NCBI GenBank assembly: GCA_934457145.1
Contig: CAKSHP010000024.1
Span: 1-29,846, forward strand
Direction of reading: 5' to 3'
DNA length: 29,846 nt
DNA from: an uncultured Clostridia bacterium
Lineage (GTDB): Bacteria > Bacillota > Clostridia > UBA1381 > UMGS1253
Shown: positions 8,986-17,644 of the stretch, one piece after another
How positions within the stretch are numbered: position 1 is the stretch's first letter
Layout: every line of letters begins with the position of its first letter
Program-made: the position numbers and the translations under genes
Notes under the pieces: model-generated
What the model was told of the DNA's origin: nothing
Database searches by the model: none
The model's input: the letters and a program-made list of their open reading frames with translations, nothing else

Positions 8986-9026
8986 GTGAGAAATAGCTTG
9001 GCGATATTTATTAAGGAGGAATAGCC

Positions 9027-10292
9027 GTGAAATATTTGCTTAAGGGCGCAGACGTATATATAAACGGACAGTTTTTAAAAAGGGATATACTTGTTAAAGA
9101 CGGTTTTATTTGCGATATTTGCGAGAGTCTGAATGATTCGGACGCTGTTTTGTTTGATTTGAAAGATAAATATATATTTCCCGGCTTTATTGATGTTCAT
9201 GTGCATTTAAGAGAGCCGGGTTTTTCATATAAAGAAACGATTAAAACGGCAACCGGGGCAGCGGCTGCCGGGGGGTATCAAGCGGTGTGCGCGATGCCTA
9301 ACTTAAACCCGGTTCCGGACAGCTTAAAAAATTTGAAAGCCGAGCTTGATTTAATTGATAAAGACGCGCTTGTTGCAGTTTATCCTTACGGTGCGATAAC
9401 GGCAGGCGAAATAGGAGAAAAGCTTTCCGATATGGAGGAAATGAGCGGGTTTGTGATTGGCTTTTCAGACGACGGAAAAGGCGTGCAAAATAAAGAAATA
9501 ATGGAAAAGGCAATGGAAAAGGCAAAAAGCTTAGATAAAATAATTGCGGCGCACTGCGAGGATAACAGTCTTTTAAACGGCGGTTATATCCATGACGGTG
9601 AGTATTGCAGGAAAAACGCTCACAAAGGAATTTGTTCAAAGAGCGAATATCTGCCGATTGAAAGAGATACAGAGCTTATTAAAAAAACGCATTGCAAATA
9701 CCATGTGTGCCATGTGTCGGCAAAAGAGAGCATAGAAAAAATAAAAGAGGCTAAAAAAAGCGGAGCGGACATCACATGCGAAACCGCACCGCACTACCTT
9801 GTTTTGTGCGATAAGGATTTAAAAGACGAGGGGTGCTTTAAAATGAATCCGCCGATAAGAAGCGAGCTTGACCGCGACGCGCTTATCAAAGCATTAAACG
9901 ATGGCACAATAGATATGATTGCAACCGATCATGCACCGCACAGCGAGAAGGAAAAATCAAAGGGACTAAAAGACAGCCTCATGGGCGTTGTCGGGCTTGA
10001 AACGGCGTTTAGCGTGCTTTACACTTATCTTGTGAAAACAAAAAAAATCACGCTTGAAAAGCTTATAGCCTTAATGTTTGACAATCCGAAAAAACGCTTT
10101 GGCATAGGCGAGGAAATAAAAAAGAAAAACCATGCAAACCTGTGCGTTTTTGATTTAAACGGGCAGTATAAAATAAATTCGAAAGACTTTTTGTCGATGG
10201 GAAAGAGCACGCCGTTTGACGGACTTTCGGTTGTTGCAAAATGCATCATGACAATGTATGAAGGAAAAATCGTTTATAAAAGTGAGGAGTAG
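9027..10292 (+). CDS. pyrC: Dihydroorotase
   Basis: This enzyme catalyses reversible cyclisation of carbamoyl-aspartate to dihydroorotate, the third step of UMP synthesis, in the cytosol. The 421-aa product is the length of Gram-positive class I dihydroorotases. Metal-site residues are in place: the HxH pair in DVHVHLREPG (H58, H60), D149 in GFSDDG, H176 in AAHCED, H229 in CHVSAKES, and D301 in ATDHAPH. A start GTG follows AAGGAGG at the right distance. It is the first gene of the operon, downstream of the PyrR-type attenuator. The gap to pyrK is 3 bp, and the pyrK ribosome site lies inside the pyrC end. Confidence 0.97.
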   Translation: MKYLLKGADVYINGQFLKRDILVKDGFICDICESLNDSDAVLFDLKDKYIFPGFIDVHVHLREPGFSYKETIKTATGAAAAGGYQAVCAMPNLNPVPDSLKNLKAELDLIDKDALVAVYPYGAITAGEIGEKLSDMEEMSGFVIGFSDDGKGVQNKEIMEKAMEKAKSLDKIIAAHCEDNSLLNGGYIHDGEYCRKNAHKGICSKSEYLPIERDTELIKKTHCKYHVCHVSAKESIEKIKEAKKSGADITCETAPHYLVLCDKDLKDEGCFKMNPPIRSELDRDALIKALNDGTIDMIATDHAPHSEKEKSKGLKDSLMGVVGLETAFSVLYTYLVKTKKITLEKLIALMFDNPKKRFGIGEEIKKKNHANLCVFDLNGQYKINSKDFLSMGKSTPFDGLSVVAKCIMTMYEGKIVYKSEE

Positions 10293-10295
10293 GGC

Positions 10296-11027
10296 ATGCA
10301 GCAAAAGATTTTTGAGATAAAAAAGAATAAGAAAATTGCAAAAAACATTTATGAAATGAAACTTGGCGGAGAATATGAGGAAAATATAAGAGCCGGGCAG
10401 TTTATAAATATAAAAATCGAAGGCTTTTTTTTAAGACGTCCGATTTGCGTTTGCGATTATGATGAAAAAAGCATAAGCATTGTTTATAAAACGGTCGGCG
10501 CGGGAACAAAGAAAATGTCGCAGTTAAAAACCGGCGACACGCTTGATCTGCTTATTGGTTTGGGAAACGGATATAATTTGGATAAAAGCAAAGATACTGC
10601 GCTTGTTATCGGCGCAGGAACGGGAACGGCATCGGCATACTGCGCCGCAAAACAGCTTAAAAAAAGCGGCAAAAAGGCAATTGCTGTTTTGGGATTTAAC
10701 ACGAAAGAGGATATTTTTTATAAAGAAAAATTTGAAGATGTGTGCGACCGGGTTTACATTGCAACATTAGACGGCAGTGAAGGCACAAAGGGTTTTGTGA
10801 CAGATATTATAAAAGATTTAAACTATACATATGCATACGTTTGTGGGCCGGAAATGATGATGCGCGCAGTGTATGACATTATAAAAACCTCGGCAGAGTT
10901 TAGCTTTGAGGCGCGCATGGGATGCGGTTTCGGAGCGTGTATGGGATGTTCATGCAAAACAAAATATAAAACGAAAAGAATTTGCAAAGACGGCCCTGTG
11001 CTTGAAAAGGAGGAGATAATATGGTAG
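10296..11027 (+). CDS. pyrK: Dihydroorotate dehydrogenase electron-transfer subunit
   Basis: PyrK carries FAD and a [2Fe-2S] cluster and passes electrons from PyrD to NAD in the class 1B enzyme (PyrD2K2). The 243-aa product has a ferredoxin-reductase-like FAD region (FLRRPI near residue 46, GAGTKKMSQL near 68), a nucleotide-binding loop (VIGAGTGTASAY from 104), and a C-terminal cluster motif with C210, C215, C218 and C230 (C-x4-C-x2-C-x11-C). An extra Cys (C220) lies between them. It overlaps pyrD by 7 bp, which fits stoichiometric production of the two partners. Confidence 0.95.
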   Translation: MQQKIFEIKKNKKIAKNIYEMKLGGEYEENIRAGQFINIKIEGFFLRRPICVCDYDEKSISIVYKTVGAGTKKMSQLKTGDTLDLLIGLGNGYNLDKSKDTALVIGAGTGTASAYCAAKQLKKSGKKAIAVLGFNTKEDIFYKEKFEDVCDRVYIATLDGSEGTKGFVTDIIKDLNYTYAYVCGPEMMMRAVYDIIKTSAEFSFEARMGCGFGACMGCSCKTKYKTKRICKDGPVLEKEEIIW

Positions 11028-11935
11028 ACACAAAGGTGGTTTTAAGCGGTCTTGAAATGGACAATCCCGTTGCTGCGGCAAGCGGAACTTTCGGATACGG
11101 ATATGAGTTTGCAAATCTTTACGATATAAATATACTGGGTTCGTTTTCGTTTAAAGGAACGACAAAAGAGCCGCGGTTTGGCAATCCGCTGCCGAGAATT
11201 GCGGAGTGTAAGGGAGCGATGATAAATTCCGTCGGCCTTGCAAACCCCGGAATAGATAAGGTTATAAAAGAAGAACTTCCGAAAATGGAAAAATGCTTTT
11301 CAAAAAAGGTTATTGCAAATGTAAGCGGATTTTCAAAAGAGGAATATGTTTACTGCTGTGAGAAAATCGATAAGGAAAAAAGCGTTGGCATAATTGAAGT
11401 TAATATAAGCTGTCCGAATGTTCATAACGGAGGAATGAGCTTCGGAACAGACGAAAAAAACGCATATGAAATCACAAGCGCCGTTAAAAAGGTGACAACA
11501 AAGCCTGTGTTTGTTAAGCTGACACCGAACGTGTGCGATATAGCAAAGATTGCAAAGGCCTGCGAGGACGGCGGAGCGGACGGAATAAGCCTTATTAACA
11601 CTCTTCTCGGAATGAGAATAGATTTAAAAACTAAAAAGCCCGTTTTGGCAAACAAAATGGGCGGAATTTCGGGAGGCGGCGTGTTTGCGCTGGCGCTTAG
11701 GATGGTATATCAGGTATATGAAGCCGTTAAAATTCCGATTATGGGAATGGGCGGGGTTGAAAGCGCGTCAGACGTTATTGAGATGATGATGGCGGGAGCA
11801 ACTGCCGTTCAGGTCGGCGCAGCAAATTTGGTAAATCCTTATGCGTGCAAAACGATTATAGAAGATTTGCCGAAAACAATGCAGGAGCTTAACATAAAAA
11901 ATATAAAAGATATTATAGGAGCGGCGCATAGGTAA
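11021..11935 (+). CDS. pyrD: Dihydroorotate dehydrogenase, class 1B catalytic subunit
   Basis: This is the FMN TIM-barrel enzyme that oxidises dihydroorotate to orotate, working with PyrK. The 304-aa product shows the class 1 signature NISCPNVHNGGMSFG with catalytic Cys131. Class 2 membrane enzymes have Ser there. Also visible are K45 in SFSFKGTT, K166 in VKLTPN, and glycine-rich FMN-phosphate loops (GGISGGG, GMGG). Its own AGGAGG site lies within the end of pyrK. The presence of pyrK next door supports the NAD-linked 1B assignment. Confidence 0.96.
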   Translation: MVDTKVVLSGLEMDNPVAAASGTFGYGYEFANLYDINILGSFSFKGTTKEPRFGNPLPRIAECKGAMINSVGLANPGIDKVIKEELPKMEKCFSKKVIANVSGFSKEEYVYCCEKIDKEKSVGIIEVNISCPNVHNGGMSFGTDEKNAYEITSAVKKVTTKPVFVKLTPNVCDIAKIAKACEDGGADGISLINTLLGMRIDLKTKKPVLANKMGGISGGGVFALALRMVYQVYEAVKIPIMGMGGVESASDVIEMMMAGATAVQVGAANLVNPYACKTIIEDLPKTMQELNIKNIKDIIGAAHR

Positions 11936-11961
11936 ATGCGCAAAAGAAAGGAAATGATAAA

Positions 11962-12660
11962 ATGGCAAGAGATGTTATAATTGCGTGCGACTTTTCGGGC
12001 GCGGACGAGGTTTTGAATTTTTTAGATAAGTTTAAAGACGAAAAACCGTTTGTTAAAATAGGAATGGAGCTTTTCTACAGCGCCGGTGCGGAAATTGTGC
12101 GAAAAATTAAAGAAAGAGGACATAAAATATTTTTGGACTTAAAGCTTTGCGACATACCGAACACGGTTGAAAAATCTATGGCAGTTTTGAAAAATTTAGA
12201 CGTTGACATGGTAAACGTTCATGCATTCGGAACAAAGAAAATGATGGAGGCGGCAGTGCGCGGACTTACAAGAAACGACGGCACAAGGCCGTTAATCATT
12301 GCGGTAACGCTTTTAACCTCGGTTGGGGAAGAGCAGATTAAAGACGAGCTTTTTATAGGCGAGCCGCTTGAAAAAACGGTTATGCACCTGGCAGAAAACG
12401 CAAAGGACGCAGGACTTGACGGGGTTGTTTGCTCGCCGCTGGAGGCAAAAAAGGTTAAAGATAAATGCGGCATAGGTTTTATAACGGTTACTCCCGGGGT
12501 TCGCTTTGCAGAGTCCGGCACAGGCGATCAGGTCAGGGTTACAACGCCGCAAAAGGCAAGAGAGCTTGGCTCGGATTATATAGTAGTCGGCAGACCGATA
12601 ACGGCAAGCGATGATCCTGTTTCGGCATATAAAAGATGCGTTAAAGAATTTTTAGTGTGA
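11962..12660 (+). CDS. pyrF: Orotidine 5'-phosphate decarboxylase
   Basis: This enzyme converts OMP to UMP, the last step of the de novo pathway. The 232-aa product is the usual length for the short bacterial type. The catalytic charged network is intact: K32 (VKIGMELF), D59, K61 and D64 in FLDLKLCDIPNTV. The phosphate-binding end TPGVRF...QVRVTTP and VVGRPIT are also present. AAAGGAAATG precedes the start at 11962. It is followed by pyrE after 19 bp. Confidence 0.97.
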   Translation: MARDVIIACDFSGADEVLNFLDKFKDEKPFVKIGMELFYSAGAEIVRKIKERGHKIFLDLKLCDIPNTVEKSMAVLKNLDVDMVNVHAFGTKKMMEAAVRGLTRNDGTRPLIIAVTLLTSVGEEQIKDELFIGEPLEKTVMHLAENAKDAGLDGVVCSPLEAKKVKDKCGIGFITVTPGVRFAESGTGDQVRVTTPQKARELGSDYIVVGRPITASDDPVSAYKRCVKEFLV

Positions 12661-12679
12661 TAAAACGGAGGAGATAGAA

Positions 12680-13318
12680 ATGGAAAAAACAATTGCAAAG
12701 GATTTACTTTCGATAGGCGCGGTTTTTTTGCGTCCGGACCAGCCGTTTACCTGGGCGAGCGGAATAAAAAGCCCGATTTACTGCGACAACCGCCTTACGC
12801 TGAGTGCGCCGAAGGTGCGCGATGATATTGAAACGTCGCTTGCAAAAATTATAAAAGAAAGCTACCCCGAAGCGGAAATTCTGATGGGAACGTCGACCGC
12901 GGGAATTGCCCATGCGGCAATTTGCGCACACATTTTGGATATGCCTATGGGATATGTGCGTTCGGGAGCAAAAGATCACGGCCGCGAAAACAAAATTGAA
13001 GGAAAGCTTGAAGCGGGGCAGAAGGTTGTTGTTGTGGAGGATTTAATATCAACCGGAGGCAGCGTTATTGAAGTTGTTGAAACGTTAAGACAAGCCGGCG
13101 CCGAGGTTTTGGGAATTGTGAGCATATTTACCTACAAAATGAAAAAAGGTCTTGAAAGACTTAATGCGGCAAACGTTAAAAATATAAGCTTAACCGATTT
13201 TGACTGCGTTGTAAAGACTGCTGCGGAAACAGGATATATAAAAGAAGAGGATGAAAAAAGACTTTTGGCGTTTCGCGATAATCCGGGCGACGAAAGCTGG
13301 ATTGGAGGCGGCAGATAA
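12680..13318 (+). CDS. pyrE: Orotate phosphoribosyltransferase
   Basis: This enzyme joins orotate to PRPP to give OMP. The 212-aa product has the PRPP motif VVVVEDLISTGGS (residues 116-128) with the acidic pair E120 and D121, and a mobile catalytic loop (RSGAKDHGRENKIEG, about 94-108). The stop codon overlaps the pyrB start by one base (TAATG), so the two are translationally coupled. A GGAGGAG site precedes the start. Confidence 0.97.
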   Translation: MEKTIAKDLLSIGAVFLRPDQPFTWASGIKSPIYCDNRLTLSAPKVRDDIETSLAKIIKESYPEAEILMGTSTAGIAHAAICAHILDMPMGYVRSGAKDHGRENKIEGKLEAGQKVVVVEDLISTGGSVIEVVETLRQAGAEVLGIVSIFTYKMKKGLERLNAANVKNISLTDFDCVVKTAAETGYIKEEDEKRLLAFRDNPGDESWIGGGR

Positions 13319-14229
13319 TGCGCAGTCTTATCGATATTGTTGATTTGTCAAAAGAGGAAATTGACGAGCTTATTAAAAAGGCGCAGGATATTATAGAAAA
13401 TCCCGAAAAATACAGAGAAAAATGCAAGTATAAAAAGCTTGCCACGCTGTTTTTCGAGCCGTCGACAAGAACAAGGCTGAGCTTTGAGGCGGCAATGCTT
13501 GAGCTTGGCGGAAATGTGATTGGTTTTTCGGACGCTGATTCAAGCTCGGCGGCAAAGGGCGAAAGCGTTGCCGACACGGTGAGAGTTGTCGGCTGTTATG
13601 CAGACATTATAGCAATGCGCCATCCGAAAGAGGGCGCGCCGATGGCGGCTGCGCTTAAAAGCGAAGTGCCGATTATTAACGCAGGTGACGGCGGACATAA
13701 CCACCCGACACAAACCCTTGCCGACCTTTTAACGATAAAGCTTGAAGCGAAAAGGCTTGATAATTTAACAATCGGTCTTTGCGGTGACTTAAAATTCGGC
13801 AGAACGGTACATTCGCTTATATGCGCAATGGCAAGATATGAAAATATTAAATTTGTTTTAATTTCGCCAAACGAGCTTCAGCTGCCCGATTATATAAAAG
13901 ACATAATTGTTAAAAACAATATTGAATTTAAGCAAACGCAAAGCCTTGACGATGTTATGAAAGACCTTGACATTCTTTATATGACAAGGGTTCAGAAAGA
14001 GCGGTTTTTCAACGAGGCGGATTATATAAGATTAAAAGACAGCTATGTTTTAACAAAAGAAAAGCTTAAATATGCAAAAGAAAACATGTGCATACTGCAT
14101 CCTTTGCCGAGAGTAAACGAGATTGCCGTTGATGTTGACGACAGCGTTCATGCAAAATATTTTAAGCAGGTGCGGTATGGAAAATATATGCGCATGGCTC
14201 TTATTTTAAAGCTTTTGGAGGTGGAATAA
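13318..14229 (+). CDS. pyrB: Aspartate carbamoyltransferase catalytic chain
   Basis: This enzyme condenses carbamoyl phosphate with aspartate, the committed step of the pathway. The 303-aa product carries the carbamoyl-phosphate loop FFEPSTRTR (45-53), the 80s-loop lysine (K80, SSSAAKGES), HPTQ (130-133) and the HPLPRVNEI loop (from 261). The loop reads SADSSSAAKGES-like, typical of ATCase rather than ornithine carbamoyltransferase. It ends directly against pyrI with no gap, consistent with a holoenzyme of catalytic and regulatory chains. Confidence 0.97.
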   Translation: MRSLIDIVDLSKEEIDELIKKAQDIIENPEKYREKCKYKKLATLFFEPSTRTRLSFEAAMLELGGNVIGFSDADSSSAAKGESVADTVRVVGCYADIIAMRHPKEGAPMAAALKSEVPIINAGDGGHNHPTQTLADLLTIKLEAKRLDNLTIGLCGDLKFGRTVHSLICAMARYENIKFVLISPNELQLPDYIKDIIVKNNIEFKQTQSLDDVMKDLDILYMTRVQKERFFNEADYIRLKDSYVLTKEKLKYAKENMCILHPLPRVNEIAVDVDDSVHAKYFKQVRYGKYMRMALILKLLEVE

Positions 14230-14673
14230 ATGAATATAGACTCTATTGCAAACGGAATTGTTATAGACCATATAAAAGCCGGAAACGGAATGGAAATTTA
14301 CCGCTTTTTAAATCTTGACGCGCTTGACTGTCAGGTTGCTGTTATAAAAAATGCGTCGAGCAGAAAAATGGGGAAAAAGGATATAATAAAAATCGACGCC
14401 GATTTAAAAATCGACCTCGATGTTTTAGGCTATATTGATCCGCATATAACGGTTAATATAATAAAAAACGGCAAACTTGAAAGAAAAGAGCATATAAGTC
14501 TGCCCGAAAAAATAACAAACGTTTTAAAATGCAGAAACCCGAGATGCATAACCTCGTGCGAGCAGGGCATTGTGCACACATTTAAGCTTGCAGACAAGGA
14601 AAACGCCGTATACAGATGCATTTACTGTGACGCAAAAGCAAAAGATAATGCCATGCGTGGTGATATTAAGTGA
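14230..14673 (+). CDS. pyrI: Aspartate carbamoyltransferase regulatory chain
   Basis: PyrI binds nucleotides (CTP/ATP in the well-studied enzyme) and makes ATCase allosteric. The 147-aa product has an N-terminal allosteric domain and a C-terminal zinc domain with C101-x4-C106-x23-C130-x2-C133, the same spacing as the E. coli chain. The zinc domain contacts PyrB. The start codon follows the pyrB stop immediately, with GGAGGTGG inside the end of pyrB. Finding pyrI here means both enzyme-level feedback and the leader attenuator are available to this operon. Confidence 0.96.
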   Translation: MNIDSIANGIVIDHIKAGNGMEIYRFLNLDALDCQVAVIKNASSRKMGKKDIIKIDADLKIDLDVLGYIDPHITVNIIKNGKLERKEHISLPEKITNVLKCRNPRCITSCEQGIVHTFKLADKENAVYRCIYCDAKAKDNAMRGDIK

Positions 14674-14762
14674 AAGTGATGCAGTATGTTAGCGCAAAAA
14701 ACGCAGCGGCTATAGAGGCAAGACAGGTGCTCGGTTCATACTGCGTTGAATTTGAAAAATAG
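14670..14762 (+). CDS. Possible 30-aa ORF coupled to pyrI
   Basis: A GTG overlapping the pyrI stop (GTGA) opens a 30-codon frame (MKVMQYVSAKNAAAIEARQV to CVEFEK). An in-frame ATG at 14679 is an alternative start. The four-base overlap is the classic arrangement for translational coupling, and the operon terminator comes only afterwards. I recognise no family and see no membrane segment. It could equally be chance or the remnant of a lost gene. Confidence 0.3.
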   Translation: MKVMQYVSAKNAAAIEARQVLGSYCVEFEK

Positions 14763-14786
14763 GGTATTAAAAATAGGTTTTTAAGC

Positions 14787-14827
14787 AAAAAGGGGCGTGC
14801 GGTTTAATTGCCGTACACCCCTTTTTT
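14787..14827. terminator. Bidirectional terminator between the pyr operon and the deacetylase gene
   Basis: A strong inverted repeat (GGGGCGTGCGG with CCGTACACCCC, one mismatch) is flanked by AAAAA on the left and TTTTTT on the right. It therefore reads as a terminator from both strands and serves the two converging transcripts. Confidence 0.9.
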
Positions 14828-14841
14828 GTTATTTTATAAAA

Positions 14842-17427
14842 TTATTTTTTTGCTGCCATGCCGTGTGCCGGGATTTTAATTTTTTGACCGTCGATTACGG
14901 CATAAAGGTCAAAATCCGTGTCGTTATATAAAATATTGTTTTCGTTTCGGATTGACTGCGACGCGGTGTAGTAGTTATAAAGCTCGGCATTTGTGCAGTA
15001 CCAGCTTTCGCCTTCGTCGTCAATTTGTTTGCACATTTTATCTAAATCGTCATAGCTTAAATCGTTTATATATTTAGCCATAGACGTGTCGCCCTCCTGA
15101 GCCTGCTGCGCGTATGTAACCTCATATGCGTGTCCCCAGATTGAAAACTGTTTAAGACCTGTTTTATCAAGCGGAGATAATGCAAGATAATTTGTCAGCA
15201 TTTGCTGATTGGCGTTTGTTATTCTTGCGCTCTGTCTCCAGTTAAACCAGTCCTGCGGAAACTCAAAGCTTCCGTTTACTTCTGTCGGACGAACATATTT
15301 TACTCCAAGAGAGCTTATATATTCTAAGATTTGTGCATAGTCGCTTCTTTTTGTCGGTGCGCCGTAGGGCCAGATAAAGCCTATGGGGTTGGTGCCGAAC
15401 AGTTCGTTTAATCTCTCGGCTCCGTGACCTATTTCATATTTGCAATCGTCTAAAGTCATTGGCTGAAAAACTGTTCCATTTATTGTTTCCGCCTCGTTTT
15501 CAACACTCATTCTTCTGTGCTGATAGCCGTGGTTTGCAATTTCGTCGCCGCCGGCAAGATAATGCGGAGCTGAATTTGTCATAAAGCTGTCGGTTATTCT
15601 GCTTGAGACTATATTCCATGTCGACTTAATGCCGTATTTTTCAAAGATCATCTTAAGGCGCTTGTCGCCGGCTTTTTCGCTTCCGTATGCGCCGTCGTCA
15701 AAGCTGAATGTAAGCGCTTTTGTTGTGTATGACGGATATGTTAATATAACGTCTGTTGCTGTTTTGTTTGCGGCAAACAGCGTTACACATTCCGTCAGCG
15801 GAGCGTTTACCGAGTCCCAGACAAAAACTTTAAGCTTATCGCCCGCAGAGGCAGAAGTTATTGAAACTGTTTGCGAAAGCTCTTCGCTTTCGGATATATC
15901 TTTAACCGGGCTTACGCTGTATTTTTTGAGTCGGCCTGAAGATGAATACTGCGCAACTATCATTTTTGCCTTTATCGGAGAAGATGTGTAGTTAGTAACG
16001 GTTGCCTTTGCGGCAAATTCTCCGGTGGTAAAGGAAGATGAAAGAGCGTAGCCGTTTAAGCTTGAGCTGATTTTTGAAACGTCAACTCTTGCACCGCCGA
16101 AAGTGTATACGGCAGTTGTGTTTTTGTCGGCGGCAGTGATTGTAAGAGTCATGCCGCTGCGAATTTTTGTGTTATCGCCGGCTAAAGAACCGTCCGCATT
16201 TTTTATAATATATGTGCTGCCTTCGGGGAATTTTAAAACGTTTTCTATTTCACCCGCTGTCAGATTGTTGTAGCCGCAGATTCTGTTTTCTAAAACCGAG
16301 GCTGTGTCTGAAAGTATTTTGGTGTCGAACGAAAGAACAAAGCGGTAATATGTTATTTGATCATTTAAAGTGTTTTTTGCGCGAAGATAATCGCCGATTT
16401 TTATTTTGTCGCTGTCTGAAAGAGTCAGACCGTTTTCGTCAACAAAGCTGTATTCATAAGTGTATGAGTCCGATACGGAAAGAGAATTTTTAAATTCCGA
16501 TACCGTAAAGCCGTTTGAAGCAATTGTAGTTTTGGTGTTGTCTATTGTTGCGAGGCTGCTTTCAAGCTTTGCAGACGCACATATTACAGGTTCGGTTCCG
16601 TCGCGGTAGGTTTTTATTGATATGTTGTCTAAGTATCTTTCCGTGTAAGGATAAACGTCGCCTGACTTTTGCGGCGAGAGGAAAAATCTTATATGGTCAA
16701 GACCGCTGAAAAGCTGATAGCCGTCTGTTTGATTGTCGGCATCCATTACAAGCTTGTCTTTGTATTTAATGCCGTCAATGTATGCATCGGCGGCGGAATA
16801 GTAACCATTTACGCCGTCTACGGTTGTTTCGTATTTTCTGAAAAGAACAATATCAAAACGGCTCCACTGCTTGTCTTTAAAAGCTCTTGCAGCGCCCGAG
16901 CCGAATACCTTGTCTACAGTGTTTTTTGAAAATGAAAACGGAAGAGCACTCACAAAACGCTTTGTAACATGCTTTTTTGTTGATTCATCGTATGTGTAAG
17001 GTCTTATTTCAACAAAGTTTCCCATATATCCTTCAATATACATATCAAAGCTTATATGTATAATATCTTTATCGCCGAGAGTTTTTGTTCCTGAAGAAAA
17101 CTGAATGTAAGGCGAGGCAATGTTTGAGCCGACAGACGTGTCGGCAGGAAGAGAAGAAGCGTTACACTCGCTTGTGAATTTATAGGAGGCATCGTCTTTA
17201 TCTTTTCCGAAAACGCCGTATTCCAGGCTTCCGGTGTAAGGAGCTTCGCCTTCTTTTGTGATGTTTAGCGCAAACGGTATGTCGGAGGCAACGTTGTTTG
17301 TTACGGTGTTGTTTGTAAAATCATAGAGGATATAATCCTCGGCTGTGGTTTTTGAAAAAACCGTCGGAACGGCAAAGAGCGAAAGCAAAATTGCCGCCGA
17401 TAGAAGCACGGAAGTGATTTTTCTCAT
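14842..17427 (-). CDS. Exported polysaccharide deacetylase-family protein (NodB/CE4 domain)
   Basis: This 861-aa protein has a signal peptide (MRKITSVLLSAAILLSLFAVPT). An N-terminal beta-rich, lectin-like region (about 30-280) may bind glycans. Middle sheets follow, including a segment near 480-550 resembling the C-terminus of the large exported protein at 357-6182. The C-terminal catalytic domain (about 565-835) shows CE4 motifs: TFSFDDG with the catalytic and metal aspartates, NHGYQH (metal histidines), WPYGAP, FNWRQSA and IWGHAYE. The expected reaction is hydrolysis of N- or O-acetyl groups on a cell-wall or environmental polysaccharide outside the cell; the substrate is not evident. The AGAAAGG site lies 13-14 nt from the start, rather far, within an unusual leader. 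Confidence 0.88.
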   Translation of the reverse strand: MRKITSVLLSAAILLSLFAVPTVFSKTTAEDYILYDFTNNTVTNNVASDIPFALNITKEGEAPYTGSLEYGVFGKDKDDASYKFTSECNASSLPADTSVGSNIASPYIQFSSGTKTLGDKDIIHISFDMYIEGYMGNFVEIRPYTYDESTKKHVTKRFVSALPFSFSKNTVDKVFGSGAARAFKDKQWSRFDIVLFRKYETTVDGVNGYYSAADAYIDGIKYKDKLVMDADNQTDGYQLFSGLDHIRFFLSPQKSGDVYPYTERYLDNISIKTYRDGTEPVICASAKLESSLATIDNTKTTIASNGFTVSEFKNSLSVSDSYTYEYSFVDENGLTLSDSDKIKIGDYLRAKNTLNDQITYYRFVLSFDTKILSDTASVLENRICGYNNLTAGEIENVLKFPEGSTYIIKNADGSLAGDNTKIRSGMTLTITAADKNTTAVYTFGGARVDVSKISSSLNGYALSSSFTTGEFAAKATVTNYTSSPIKAKMIVAQYSSSGRLKKYSVSPVKDISESEELSQTVSITSASAGDKLKVFVWDSVNAPLTECVTLFAANKTATDVILTYPSYTTKALTFSFDDGAYGSEKAGDKRLKMIFEKYGIKSTWNIVSSRITDSFMTNSAPHYLAGGDEIANHGYQHRRMSVENEAETINGTVFQPMTLDDCKYEIGHGAERLNELFGTNPIGFIWPYGAPTKRSDYAQILEYISSLGVKYVRPTEVNGSFEFPQDWFNWRQSARITNANQQMLTNYLALSPLDKTGLKQFSIWGHAYEVTYAQQAQEGDTSMAKYINDLSYDDLDKMCKQIDDEGESWYCTNAELYNYYTASQSIRNENNILYNDTDFDLYAVIDGQKIKIPAHGMAAKK

Positions 17428-17447
17428 ATTTTAATCATAACCTTTCT

Positions 17448-17507
17448 GCCCGCAAAATTATGTAATTAGCCGAAAAAAGCGGTGCGCGGGCCGTTTGCGC
17501 CGCTTTT
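17448..17507 (-). promoter_or_regulatory. Structured 5' leader of the deacetylase gene (terminator-like hairpin, possible pseudoknot)
   Basis: On the minus strand a hairpin AAAAGCGG...CCGCTTTTTT (about 17473-17507) looks like a rho-independent terminator, yet no upstream minus-strand gene exists to terminate. Its loop contains GCCCGC (17486-17491), perfectly complementary to GCGGGC (17448-17453), which directly precedes the ribosome site AGAAAGG. The loop could thus pair with the region next to the ribosome site. I know of no described element with this form. Confidence 0.45.
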
Positions 17508-17523
17508 CGCACTATATATAAAT

Positions 17524-17552
17524 AATTTATCACAAAAAATTAAAAAAGTCAA
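17524..17552 (-). promoter_or_regulatory. Probable promoter of the deacetylase gene
   Basis: On the minus strand, TTGACT (17547-17552), a 17-bp spacer and TAAATT (17524-17529). The predicted start is close to 17517, only about 10 nt before the leader hairpin. Confidence 0.55.
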
Positions 17553-17644
17553 TCAATTTTGTTAAAAATCATTATAAAATTGCTGGGATAAAGAAAAGAT
17601 ATGCGGTCTGTTTTTTTGCCAAATGGCATAGTTTAAGCTTTTGA

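Noticed and set aside
8926..9024. A 32-codon ORF that reads through the pyr attenuator hairpin and stops 2 nt before pyrC, resembling an E. coli pyrL-type leader peptide in a U-rich leader
   Set aside because: It has no ribosome site, and the PyrR-type three-state RNA explains the leader better. It remains a fallback only if no pyrR exists in the genome.
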